A stretch of DNA of 20,446 nt from a virus. Made by a program: the position numbers and the translations under genes. The DNA lies in IMG/VR virus record IMGVR_UViG_3300021364_001255, positions 1-20,446 of that record; one strand, 5' to 3'. The notes below the pieces were generated by a model. The model was not told where the DNA came from. It worked only from the letters and a program-made list of their open reading frames with translations, and made no database searches. Every line of letters begins with the position of its first letter. Position 1 is the stretch's first letter. Shown in pieces: positions 13,470 to 20,446 of this stretch.

Positions 13470-14594
13470 TTATTTAGTAAAATTTGTTATAGCTTGTGTG
13501 TATCTAGACATAGATTCTGATAAATCAACTTCTTGATTATCTTCACCTAATAGACTATCAACTTCGTCTACTGATTCACTAACTTCTTTCTTGAAGTATG
13601 ATTCTTTAACAACTTGTACTTTTGTTTCAAAGTTTTCTTTGTTATCAAATTCAATATCTTCAACTAAAGATGCTAATTTTTCAGCTTCAGTTTCAGCAAG
13701 CCCTTCAGATTTTTCTCTAATTACTTCAGCTCTAACCAAAACTTGATTAGATTCATGTAATTTGATATTATCTTCTGTGGTTTTATTTAAAGTTTCTTCG
13801 AGTTCAGTAACTTGTTCGTTGAGTTCATCAACTAAGTCCACTTTACCTTCCGGTACTTCGATGTAGTGCTCTTTGAACACACCTTGTAGTGAAGTCATGA
13901 AGTCTTCAGCAATTTCGGTTCTTAAACCGTTATGAATTGCAACTTCATTCTCTTTCATCCAATTTTCAACTACGTAGTTAAGATATGAATCTACCTTTTC
14001 TACAAGTGAAGATTGTAAGTCAGATACTTCTTCTTCAAGGTTTTGCGCATATTCGCTTTCCAGTCTTTCAACTTCTTGAGTTAACTTAGATGTTAATACG
14101 GCTTCGAATATAGCTCCCGCCTTTCCTCTGAATTCATCAGAAAGTGTTGCTTCCTCTTTAACCAATGCATCTAAATCCTCATCAAAATCTACTGATTCTA
14201 CTTTAGCTTTAGCTCCAGGAACTGGTGCTTTTTTAACTTTCTTAATAGCAGCATCTGCAGATTTAATTGATTCTTCCTCAGAAGTTTCGTCAACCTTCGC
14301 CATTTTTGCAAAAAGTTTTTGCGCGTCTTCTTTTCTAGCTTTCTTAAGCATATCAACAGCAGCTTGGATTACACCAGCTTTAGTTTTTGGAATATTAACA
14401 GCAGGAGTTTCTTCTTTAACATCCTCCTCTTCTTCTTCCTCTTCTTCAGCTGCTACTTTCTTAGCCTCTTCAAGTTCTTCAGTTTCCTCGTTGACTTCAA
14501 CGTTCTCTTCTTCTGAACTCTCCTCTTCTGAAAGTACTACCTCTTCTGTAGCTATGTCTTCTGCTAGTTCATTTTTAATAGCGTCTTCTGACAT
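13470..14594 (-). CDS. 22: Prohead core scaffold protein gp22
   Basis: Position between protease gene 21 and capsid gene 23, strong acidity and long helical segments identify this as the main core scaffold. It has 374 residues, longer than T4 gp22 (about 269). Residues about 14-65 are almost continuous Glu with few other residue types, followed by a Lys/Ala-rich stretch (68-130). Helices around 185-215 and 245-300 look like coiled coil. Many L/I-x-E tripeptides suit digestion by gp21 during maturation. The extra acidic N-terminus is unusual and may replace the acidic tail missing from the gp67 homologue here. TTAGGAGA lies about eight bases from the ATG. Confidence 0.9.
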   Translation of the reverse strand: MSEDAIKNELAEDIATEEVVLSEEESSEEENVEVNEETEELEEAKKVAAEEEEEEEEDVKEETPAVNIPKTKAGVIQAAVDMLKKARKEDAQKLFAKMAKVDETSEEESIKSADAAIKKVKKAPVPGAKAKVESVDFDEDLDALVKEEATLSDEFRGKAGAIFEAVLTSKLTQEVERLESEYAQNLEEEVSDLQSSLVEKVDSYLNYVVENWMKENEVAIHNGLRTEIAEDFMTSLQGVFKEHYIEVPEGKVDLVDELNEQVTELEETLNKTTEDNIKLHESNQVLVRAEVIREKSEGLAETEAEKLASLVEDIEFDNKENFETKVQVVKESYFKKEVSESVDEVDSLLGEDNQEVDLSESMSRYTQAITNFTK

Positions 14595-14608
14595 AATTAT
14601 TCTCCTAA

Positions 14609-15268
14609 TTATCTTTGAGAGTTTAGTTTAGAGAGGAAATTTTTAAAAGCACGAATCTCAACCTCTGGGAGGTTTTTGCTCGAAGTACTTTTTATTTCAG
14701 TCTCAATTAATTCAATATCTTGTGGCTTAATGATTCCATTATCCCATACCCATTCAACACCTTCCATAACTCCATTTACAAATGCAGATGGAGCAGATGG
14801 GTCTTGAACGATATCTACTGTGGCTAACATAAAGTCATCCCCCACGTATTGGACACCATTCTTTGCTACAAGACTTCCCATACCACGACTTGACACACCA
14901 AGCTTAACACCACCTTCGAGTAAACCTTCGACGATTTTACCCATTGGGGTTTTAAGTATTGATGCCTTTCCTACAACATCATTACCCTGCCAATGCAGAT
15001 TATTGATTTTGTGTGAAACCTTATCAAGGTTAACTGTTGGACCCTCTGGATGGTTTAATTCCCCAACAGCTCTCCCCGTTTTAACTTGTTCGGTTACGTA
15101 TTTCTCTACAGCTTTTTCAAGTGTTTTCTTTTCGTAAATACGACCGTTTCTATTTTTTTGGTTAGATTGCATAAAGACGCCTTCGATGAAATAATCTTTT
15201 TCACCGTTCTTCTTGGCCTCACATATAATATCTAACTCTTGTTCTATATGTTCAGTAATAAGTTTCAT
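14609..15268 (-). CDS. 21: Prohead protease gp21
   Basis: The 219-residue product (T4 gp21 about 212) has the signature of phage prohead proteases: the KNRNGRIYEK segment (38-47), GELNHPEGP (69-77) with the catalytic His73, and GVSSRGMGSL (124-133) with the catalytic Ser126 or Ser127, plus VDIVQDPSAP (151-160). It cleaves the scaffold and capsid propeptides after I/L-x-E sequences and finally itself. An AGGAG site within the end of the gp67-like gene precedes the ATG by about five bases. Confidence 0.95.
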   Translation of the reverse strand: MKLITEHIEQELDIICEAKKNGEKDYFIEGVFMQSNQKNRNGRIYEKKTLEKAVEKYVTEQVKTGRAVGELNHPEGPTVNLDKVSHKINNLHWQGNDVVGKASILKTPMGKIVEGLLEGGVKLGVSSRGMGSLVAKNGVQYVGDDFMLATVDIVQDPSAPSAFVNGVMEGVEWVWDNGIIKPQDIELIETEIKSTSSKNLPEVEIRAFKNFLSKLNSQR

Positions 15269-15269
15269 A

Positions 15270-15434
15270 TTACTCCTGTTCTTCTTTGTTCCTCTGAATC
15301 AAAGTAGATGCTAATTCTATTTTTTTAGCGTCAAGTGCATCAGATACTTTCTGACCTATAACACCTTCAAACTCTTTATTAGCTTTTACGTTATCACCAT
15401 CTTTTAAATGGTTAACTAAATTTTCTACTGACAT
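15270..15434 (-). CDS. 67: Short prohead core protein (gp67 homologue without the acidic tail)
   Basis: A 54-residue frame from ATG 15434 to TAA 15272-15270 fills the gap between genes 20 and 21. It begins MSVENLVNHLKDGDNVKANK and contains ALDAKKIELASTLIQ. This matches the N-terminal half of T4 gp67 as I recall it (E-x-L-I-x-x-I-K-x-x-D ... A-x-x-x-F ... K-I-x-L-A), the internal core protein needed for correct head shape. T4 gp67 then has a long Asp/Glu tail, which is absent here. Late promoter TATAAATA ends 17 bases before the ATG and a GAGGA site lies at the predicted 5' end. No separate gene 68 is seen before gene 21. Confidence 0.75.
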   Translation of the reverse strand: MSVENLVNHLKDGDNVKANKEFEGVIGQKVSDALDAKKIELASTLIQRNKEEQE

Positions 15435-15451
15435 TATTTATTCCTCACTAT

Positions 15452-15459
15452 TATTTATA
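15452..15459 (-). promoter_or_regulatory. Late promoter upstream of gene 67
   Basis: Minus-strand TATAAATAATAG follows a run of six T's after the gene 20 stop. The predicted start at 15446 gives a 12-base leader that begins with the ribosome site GAGGA. Confidence 0.8.
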
Positions 15460-15479
15460 AAAAAGATGCCTTCAATACC

Positions 15480-16961
15480 TTAGAATTCGTCTTCTGCTGG
15501 GTATAAACCAGCTGCTTTTTCTTTAGCAATCTGTGCATCCATCTCTTTTTTATCATCTTCGTCCATGTGTAAAATATTTTTAGAAGCCCATTCAATAGAA
15601 ATAAACTTACCTAAATAGTCTTGCACGGAACCTAATAATTCAAACCTTTCTCTAATCATTTCTGATTGTTTCAATTCTGAAAAGTAATTATCCTCTATAA
15701 AATCAAAATGAATCCTTTCTTTAAATTGACCCCAATCTTCTTTAGTAATTATACCTTTTAATAAAAGCTGTGTTTTAAGTAACTGCATAAATAAATCAGA
15801 AAATCTTTTTCTTAATCTATCAACAAACTTTTTAAACTTAACTTCATCTCTGGTTATTTCAGTGGTTCTACCTAATGTGTAAGATGATTCTTGCTCTAAT
15901 CTATCCACAGGAACATTCAAGCTTCTATATAATTTCTTTTGGAAATAAATAATATCTTCAATCTGTCCAAGGTTTTCACCACCTGGTAATGTTGAAATTT
16001 CAGTACCTCTTCCGCCCTCTCTTCTTGGTAGGAAAAAGTCTTCCAGCATTGACATATGTTTTTTAGTATCTTTAATATCACCTGTAGTGGCATCATAAAC
16101 CAATTTATTACGATACTGATTCATAATACCTTTAAGGTATTCTTCTGCTTTACCTTTTGGTAAGTTACCTACATCAATATAAAAGATTCTTCTTTCAGGA
16201 GCTCTACTTATTCTGTATATAACAAGAGAGTCTTCCATCATTCTTAACTGATTGACTGGTTTAACAGCCTTTTGTAAATATGATAAGATCCTTTTCTTTT
16301 GAGGATCCATAACACCTGATGTACAATATGCTATTGAGTCAGGATATATTTTAACACCTTGGTTATATTTTCCTAACTTATTATCTTGGTACAAAAAGTA
16401 TTCATCTATTTTTGTTACAATCTTTGCCCCTGTTTTAGGGTCTTCTTTCTCTTCTACTTCTTTTACTTTACGTAAACAAGTAGGATCGATATATCTTAAT
16501 TCTTTAATACCTGCTTTTTGATTATCTCCATCTAATATAATATGATAAGGTAATCTGCCATCAACATACCACTTTCTGAATATATCATGTGAATACTGAT
16601 TAAAGCTTAAAAGAGTTAATATATATTTAAATTCTGTTCTGATACTATCTTTAATTTTATCGCTAATGTCTAATTTATCAAGTATAATATCCACTGGAGC
16701 CTCGTCAAAGTCTCCTACAATAGCTTCATTAATAATATCTTCGATAGCTTGGTCGCACTCAGGTTGAGTTGCAATATCTCTATATTTGTAAATTAAATCA
16801 ATATCGGTTTTGGCCTTATCGCCATCCATATCGATATAAGCACCAAAGTGACCCCCAGCTTTTATAACACCGGAACCGTCATCTTCTGTCTTTGGTACAA
16901 ACGAAGGCCTTAAAGGCTCTTCCGATTTTCTCTTTATTTCAAATCCAAAAAATTCTGCCAT
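15480..16961 (-). CDS. 20: Portal vertex protein gp20
   Basis: The 493-residue product (T4 gp20 about 524) shows the typical T4-type portal landmarks: the acidic YRDIATQPECDQAIEDIINEAIV segment near the N-terminus, APERRIFYIDVGNLPKGKAEEYL (about 253-275) and SMLEDFFLPRREGGRGTEISTLPGGENLG (about 303-331), followed by an ERFELLGSVQDYLGKFIS C-terminal part. The dodecamer forms the DNA entry pore and nucleates the prohead. Its mRNA has a late promoter 47 bases upstream and an AGGAT site eight bases from the ATG, with a stable hairpin at the very 5' end of the predicted leader. Confidence 0.96.
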   Translation of the reverse strand: MAEFFGFEIKRKSEEPLRPSFVPKTEDDGSGVIKAGGHFGAYIDMDGDKAKTDIDLIYKYRDIATQPECDQAIEDIINEAIVGDFDEAPVDIILDKLDISDKIKDSIRTEFKYILTLLSFNQYSHDIFRKWYVDGRLPYHIILDGDNQKAGIKELRYIDPTCLRKVKEVEEKEDPKTGAKIVTKIDEYFLYQDNKLGKYNQGVKIYPDSIAYCTSGVMDPQKKRILSYLQKAVKPVNQLRMMEDSLVIYRISRAPERRIFYIDVGNLPKGKAEEYLKGIMNQYRNKLVYDATTGDIKDTKKHMSMLEDFFLPRREGGRGTEISTLPGGENLGQIEDIIYFQKKLYRSLNVPVDRLEQESSYTLGRTTEITRDEVKFKKFVDRLRKRFSDLFMQLLKTQLLLKGIITKEDWGQFKERIHFDFIEDNYFSELKQSEMIRERFELLGSVQDYLGKFISIEWASKNILHMDEDDKKEMDAQIAKEKAAGLYPAEDEF

Positions 16962-16979
16962 ATTTTATCCTATAATATT

Positions 16980-16999
16980 GGAGGGACTATTGCCCCTCC
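16980..16999 (-). promoter_or_regulatory. 5' hairpin in the gene 20 leader
   Basis: On the minus strand GGAGGGGC, loop AATA, GTCCCTCC forms eight pairs (one G-T). Given the late promoter at 17015-17008, the RNA would start about three bases before the stem. No T tract follows, so it is not a normal terminator. It encloses a GGAGG that would otherwise look like a ribosome site and may protect the 5' end from decay. Confidence 0.6.
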
Positions 17000-17007
17000 T
17001 CTATTAT

Positions 17008-17015
17008 TATTTATA
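17008..17015 (-). promoter_or_regulatory. Late promoter of gene 20
   Basis: Minus-strand TATAAATAATAATAG just after the gene 19 stop. Predicted start is 17002, giving a 41-base leader that begins with the hairpin at 16999-16980. Confidence 0.8.
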
Positions 17016-17018
17016 CTA

Positions 17019-17546
17019 CTAATTAGTTGTGTCGGATTCCCAATATTGAATTTGGAACTCAACAGTAAACTCTTCAATAGCGTTCTCGTTATCGTATGAA
17101 AGATCGATTGCAGATACATTACTAGGGAATATTCCTCTAAAGTCATATTTCTTAGTTGCATTACCTGCTTTATCTAATTGTTCGACAACAGCATCTGACA
17201 TGTAATCAACAGGATTTGAAATACCTGTATTACTTACATTTGAATTGATGCCGTTCATCCACCTTTCCATAGCGTTTCTAACTTCCATTCCTGAATCGTT
17301 AATAACAGTAATTGTCCAAGGTTCAAAAGACCTATCACCAGCTAATTGTAATTGTCTGCCTCTGAATAATACAGGTACAGGGTTAATTACTGATGATGGG
17401 ATTTGAGCTGCCTTACACATAAATGATGTAAGTTCAACGTCTCCGTTTACATAACTTGGATAATTTAAAGTTACTTTAAATAGGTTGGCTCGAGCACCGC
17501 CACCGACGAGCTTTGATTTAAAATCATCTACTCCCATAATTGCCAT
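17019..17546 (-). CDS. 19: Tail tube protein gp19
   Basis: The 175-residue product (T4 gp19 about 163) has the tube fold pattern: ANLFKVTLNYP strand (20-30), AAQIPSSVINPVPVLFRGRQLQLAGDR (46-72), FEPWTITVINDSGMEVRNAMERWMNGI and a C-terminal FTVEFQIQYWES strand. Stacked hexamers make the tail tube through which DNA passes. A good GGGAGGA site precedes the ATG, directly after the sheath gene, so both are on one transcript. It is clearly a paralogue of the gp3 product at 12061-11591. Confidence 0.95.
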   Translation of the reverse strand: MAIMGVDDFKSKLVGGGARANLFKVTLNYPSYVNGDVELTSFMCKAAQIPSSVINPVPVLFRGRQLQLAGDRSFEPWTITVINDSGMEVRNAMERWMNGINSNVSNTGISNPVDYMSDAVVEQLDKAGNATKKYDFRGIFPSNVSAIDLSYDNENAIEEFTVEFQIQYWESDTTN

Positions 17547-17560
17547 GTTCTATTCCTCCC

Positions 17561-19246
17561 TTAACTAGAAATCTCGGAGAATTCTACTCCGGATCTTGTT
17601 GCTATGAAATTCAACTGAATGAAATTAATACTTCTTGCTGGCTTGACAAAGATGTCAGCAACAAATTTATTACCATCAATAACAGCTGATGTGTTGTTAG
17701 TGTCGTCACAGATTACTGAGAAGTCTGTTAGACCACGTCTTCCTTTTACGTCTCTCAAGAACGGTTCAACTAAATTTTTAAACTGTGCTCTTGTAAATTC
17801 GTCATTAAATTCGAATAACTGGAATTTTGCAGCAGTACTTACTGCTTTCTCTAAGACTATAAATAATCTTCTTACATTTATTCTATCAAACGCAGATGGT
17901 CTCTTAAGCAATGTTTTATCTCCAAATAATACAGTACCTTGTCCTGGTGCTGATATAATTGGATTCACTCTTGCTTTATAAAGAGAATCTCTCTGAGCTT
18001 GTGTTGGATTAAATGCTAATTTAGTTATTCCTAATAGATTACCTCTATTAAATCCTGCTGGTGAGAACCATGCATCTGCTAATCTTTCAGATTTAGCACA
18101 TAGTCCAGCCATATGTCCAGAAGCTGCAATATATCGATAAACATCATTGTATTTATCGTAAACATATAGTGAGCTTGAATCACATGAACCATAAGAACTG
18201 TTATCTAAACCATCAGCAAACCCTAGAACAGCAGTTAGCTGTGCTGATGCAGATAATCCTTCTGTGTCACTTATTTCAGGTGATACAAAAGCCATACAAT
18301 CCTTTCTAGCAGCTGCTATACCAATTACATGGTTAGCTGTTGCAACAGCTGCAGCTGGACAGAATAATAAAGATATATCCACAGTTTCAGCGTCTGCTAA
18401 ATTATTATAGGCAGTTTGCAATTCTGATTCGTCCATTGCCGTTGTTCCATCTAATCCACCTGATAGTGCAATAGATATTACATCATCGCCTGTATTTGCA
18501 AATACATTAGCTGCTGAAACAGTTTTACCTGCATCTGCAATTTGGTCTGCATCTGCCGGATTTCCAACATAAATATATTCTGATTTAGCATTAATAACAT
18601 CTTTGAAATACAAAGAGTTACCTGCGCTATCTTTTGCATCAGAAGCTTGTGAAAGAAATTCATAAACCTCTAATACAGTACCTTTAGTACCTGTAATTAA
18701 ACCACCTGCGTCTTTTACAACGATATGTAGTTCATCATCAGAATTAGCAACTATTGGTGCTGCATACTCTGATGTTCCAGGTGCTTCTGAAAATAATCCA
18801 GAATGAGCCCAAGCAGTAAAATTACCAGATGTTACGCCCTGATGGACGTATTCAATACTGATACTATCTCCTAATGCTCCTGGGTATCTTGCAACCCAGT
18901 TTTGTGTAGCGGAAAAATTTATACCGCTTAACAAATCCTCATTTTGGACTTCAATTCCAGTGCCGTTACAGGAGTTTAATTCCCCTGCTATTTCACCTCT
19001 AACCACTTTTAGTGCGTTTCCATATTTTAAATATGACGCTGCTACTAGAAAATGGCCGAAGTTGTTGTTGTCAGGATTACCAAATTTTTCAGCAAGTTCG
19101 TTTTCAGTACTTACTTGAATAACTTTGTTCACCGGACCCCATTTAAAGTCCCCTGCAAAACCACCAATGTTGGTAGCCACCGCTGGGACGACGTTTGTTG
19201 CATCTACTTCTGATACTGAAACGCCTGGTGATACTTGAAATGCCAT
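17561..19246 (-). CDS. 18: Contractile tail sheath protein gp18
   Basis: The 561-residue product is shorter than T4 gp18 (about 659) but has both conserved ends: the N-terminal QVSPGVSVSEVDATNV (4-19) and the C-terminal FLRDVKGRRGLTDFSVICDD, NKFVADIFVKPARSINFIQLNFIATRSG (about 525-555). The more variable middle forms the outward-facing domains. Hexameric rings surround the gp19 tube and contract on infection. A GAGGAT site precedes the ATG and a late promoter lies about 70 bases upstream. The reduced length points to fewer or smaller surface domains than in T4. Confidence 0.96.
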   Translation of the reverse strand: MAFQVSPGVSVSEVDATNVVPAVATNIGGFAGDFKWGPVNKVIQVSTENELAEKFGNPDNNNFGHFLVAASYLKYGNALKVVRGEIAGELNSCNGTGIEVQNEDLLSGINFSATQNWVARYPGALGDSISIEYVHQGVTSGNFTAWAHSGLFSEAPGTSEYAAPIVANSDDELHIVVKDAGGLITGTKGTVLEVYEFLSQASDAKDSAGNSLYFKDVINAKSEYIYVGNPADADQIADAGKTVSAANVFANTGDDVISIALSGGLDGTTAMDESELQTAYNNLADAETVDISLLFCPAAAVATANHVIGIAAARKDCMAFVSPEISDTEGLSASAQLTAVLGFADGLDNSSYGSCDSSSLYVYDKYNDVYRYIAASGHMAGLCAKSERLADAWFSPAGFNRGNLLGITKLAFNPTQAQRDSLYKARVNPIISAPGQGTVLFGDKTLLKRPSAFDRINVRRLFIVLEKAVSTAAKFQLFEFNDEFTRAQFKNLVEPFLRDVKGRRGLTDFSVICDDTNNTSAVIDGNKFVADIFVKPARSINFIQLNFIATRSGVEFSEISS

Positions 19247-19314
19247 CGCTTTATCCTCTATTTTATTGAGTTAGTTAATATGTTATTCATAATACGGTTA
19301 TATTCACTTACTAT

Positions 19315-19322
19315 TATTTATA
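19315..19322 (-). promoter_or_regulatory. Late promoter of gene 18
   Basis: Minus-strand TATAAATAATAG in the gap between the RimK-like gene and gene 18, preceded by a T run. The predicted start at 19309 gives a 63-base leader. The rest of this 96-base gap shows nothing else recognisable. Confidence 0.8.
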
Positions 19323-19342
19323 AAAATACTGTTTTTAATGCA

Positions 19343-20446
19343 CTAGTGATTTGTGCTATCATCCTTTCCTGCGTAATCACTTACCATAAATAATCTATTA
19401 GGATGTACACTAATTCTAAATTTGGTCATATCTTTACGATTAACTAACATTTCGGATGCAGTATCCTTTTCAGTTAACCCTATTTCCATCATATATTTTT
19501 TATTATTGAATGTGATTCCATGCTCTATTACTGGTCTTCTATCAAAAGCTTTAAGACCTCTTCTTGGTTCAGATATATCAATTATGTCACTTGTAAATGT
19601 AACACCGTTCTTTTTCCAAGTTACGCTATCTCCATCTATTTTCATTTCATCAACATGAAGCATAGTTGCTGATGCTGAATTACCTGTATCAAATTTAGCT
19701 CTGATAAGATTATTTTCCATACCATCAAGTCTTATGCTTTCAATATATCCTACTTCCTGTCTCATTAATGGTCTTCTATTATGATCATCACTAAACCATA
19801 ATAGTATTTCATTTAATACTTCAAAGTCAGAAATCTTTTTACCCTTTTTTCCTGTCTCTAAATTATACCCTAAGAAATGTGATCGTATACCTGGACTACC
19901 ATTAACTTCAAGTATATAAAACTTATCACCTACTTTACAATGGTCTACCCCACAATATGAAGCTCCTGTACACCTAGCTGCATTTATTACCAATTCTTTT
20001 TCCTCATCTGATAAACTATAAGGTAAAGTTTCAGCGCCTAAGTGTACATTATTTCTAAATTCCTTTCCGTCTTTTTTTCTTCTTTCAGCTGACCCTACTA
20101 TTCTATTGTTTACTACAAGTGTTCTGATATCCGATTCTAATTTAAAGTATTCTTGTATTAATAAATCAGCTTTAAATTTCCAAAGGGATTGAGCTACTGA
20201 TATTAATGAACTCATATCATTTACCTTTGATACACCAATACCTTGTGTTCCTCTTAATGTTTTAATAATTACAGGAAACTTACCACCTATTCTTTTATGT
20301 GCTTCCTCAATAGATTTAACATTATTAACTATAGCAGTTCTTGGTACTGATATATTATTTCTTTCAAGTGCAAGAGTAGATGTCATTTTATTATCACATA
20401 GTAGCATTGTTTCTAAATCGTTTATTAAAAAGAAACCAATGTTCTG
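19343..20446 (-). CDS. RimK-like ATP-grasp ligase fused to a RimB-like domain (partial, 5' end missing)
   Basis: The frame is open to the window edge. The in-frame ATG at 20407 is internal, because upstream codons (GFFLINDLET) continue the RimK pattern G-x-x-x-I-N, so the true start lies outside. Counting from that ATG, an ATP-grasp core is visible: FPVIIKTLRGTQGIGVSKV (44-62), LLIQEYF (82-88), VDHCKVGDKFYILEVNGSPG (154-173) with the metal-binding Glu-x-Asn. After about 215 residues a second domain follows: IRAKFDTGNSASATMLH (235-251) with DTG, and RRPVIEHGITF and LTEKDTASEMLVNR. These resemble RimB-type retropepsin-like proteins (PF05618). RimK adds glutamates to ribosomal protein S6 in some bacteria, and RimB works beside it. 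The substrate here is unknown. Confidence 0.85.
   Translation of the reverse strand, partial: QNIGFFLINDLETMLLCDNKMTSTLALERNNISVPRTAIVNNVKSIEEAHKRIGGKFPVIIKTLRGTQGIGVSKVNDMSSLISVAQSLWKFKADLLIQEYFKLESDIRTLVVNNRIVGSAERRKKDGKEFRNNVHLGAETLPYSLSDEEKELVINAARCTGASYCGVDHCKVGDKFYILEVNGSPGIRSHFLGYNLETGKKGKKISDFEVLNEILLWFSDDHNRRPLMRQEVGYIESIRLDGMENNLIRAKFDTGNSASATMLHVDEMKIDGDSVTWKKNGVTFTSDIIDISEPRRGLKAFDRRPVIEHGITFNNKKYMMEIGLTEKDTASEMLVNRKDMTKFRISVHPNRLFMVSDYAGKDDSTNH

Noticed and set aside
14319-14516. Plus-strand Phe/Leu-rich ORF opposite gene 22
   Set aside because: It mirrors the Glu/Lys-rich coding sequence of gp22 on the other strand, with no promoter or ribosome site.
14820-15137. Plus-strand 105-residue ORF opposite gene 21
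   Set aside because: Shadow of the strongly conserved protease gene, without promoter or ribosome site.
17619-17981. Plus-strand 120-residue ORF opposite gene 18
   Set aside because: Antisense to the conserved C-terminal region of the sheath protein; no start signals.
20405-20407. ATG at 20407 as the start of the RimK-like gene
   Set aside because: Codons upstream to the window edge are open and continue the RimK sequence pattern, so the gene starts outside the window.

Overview
The window is a compact, AT-rich segment (roughly one third G+C by eye) of a T4-like tailed phage genome. Every convincing gene is on the minus strand, so transcription runs from high to low coordinates. Gene order and protein features resemble marine T4-like myoviruses such as the cyanophage/pelagiphage relatives. 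No photosynthesis genes or tRNAs are visible. The host is not shown; a low-GC marine bacterium is an inference from base composition.

Region by region, in transcription order. (1) 20446-19343: a RimK-like ATP-grasp ligase fused to a RimB-like retropepsin-fold domain, cut by the window edge. (2) 19246-12129: the virion block, with tail sheath (18), tail tube (19), portal (20), short core protein (67), prohead protease (21), scaffold (22) and major capsid protein (23), closed by a UUCG-loop terminator. (3) 12061-9190: tail-tube tip gene 3, then recombination genes uvsY and uvsW, then an Sm-like protein. (4) 9038-5044: late sigma factor 55, a small very basic protein, recombination nuclease 47/46 and an unidentified 166-residue protein. 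(5) 4934-825: an accessory block with a 727-residue metallopeptidase-like/VWA protein, a MoxR/CobS-type AAA+ ATPase, a possible HNH-like gene and a DUF3310-like gene. (6) 769-98: sliding clamp 45, overlapping the start of a further gene that leaves the window. In T4, genes 45 and 46 are near neighbours; here the accessory block lies between them.

Two promoter classes stand out. Six near-identical host-type promoters (TTTACA, exactly 17 bases, TATAAT or TACAAT, with an extended TGG) precede genes 45, the AAA+ gene, the VWA gene, 55 and uvsY, and one points the opposite way at 9123-9154. Five gp55-type late promoters with the longer shared core TATAAATAATA precede genes 18, 20, 67, 3 and the Sm-like gene. 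Several sit so close to the start codon that the mRNA should be leaderless or nearly so (uvsY, gene 3, Sm-like gene).

The genes fit together as a capsid/tail production line driven late by gp55 with the gp45 clamp, a recombination-replication module (UvsY, UvsW, gp46/47), and accessory modules. The most unusual are the AAA+/VWA pair, the RimK-RimB fusion and the lone opposing promoter.
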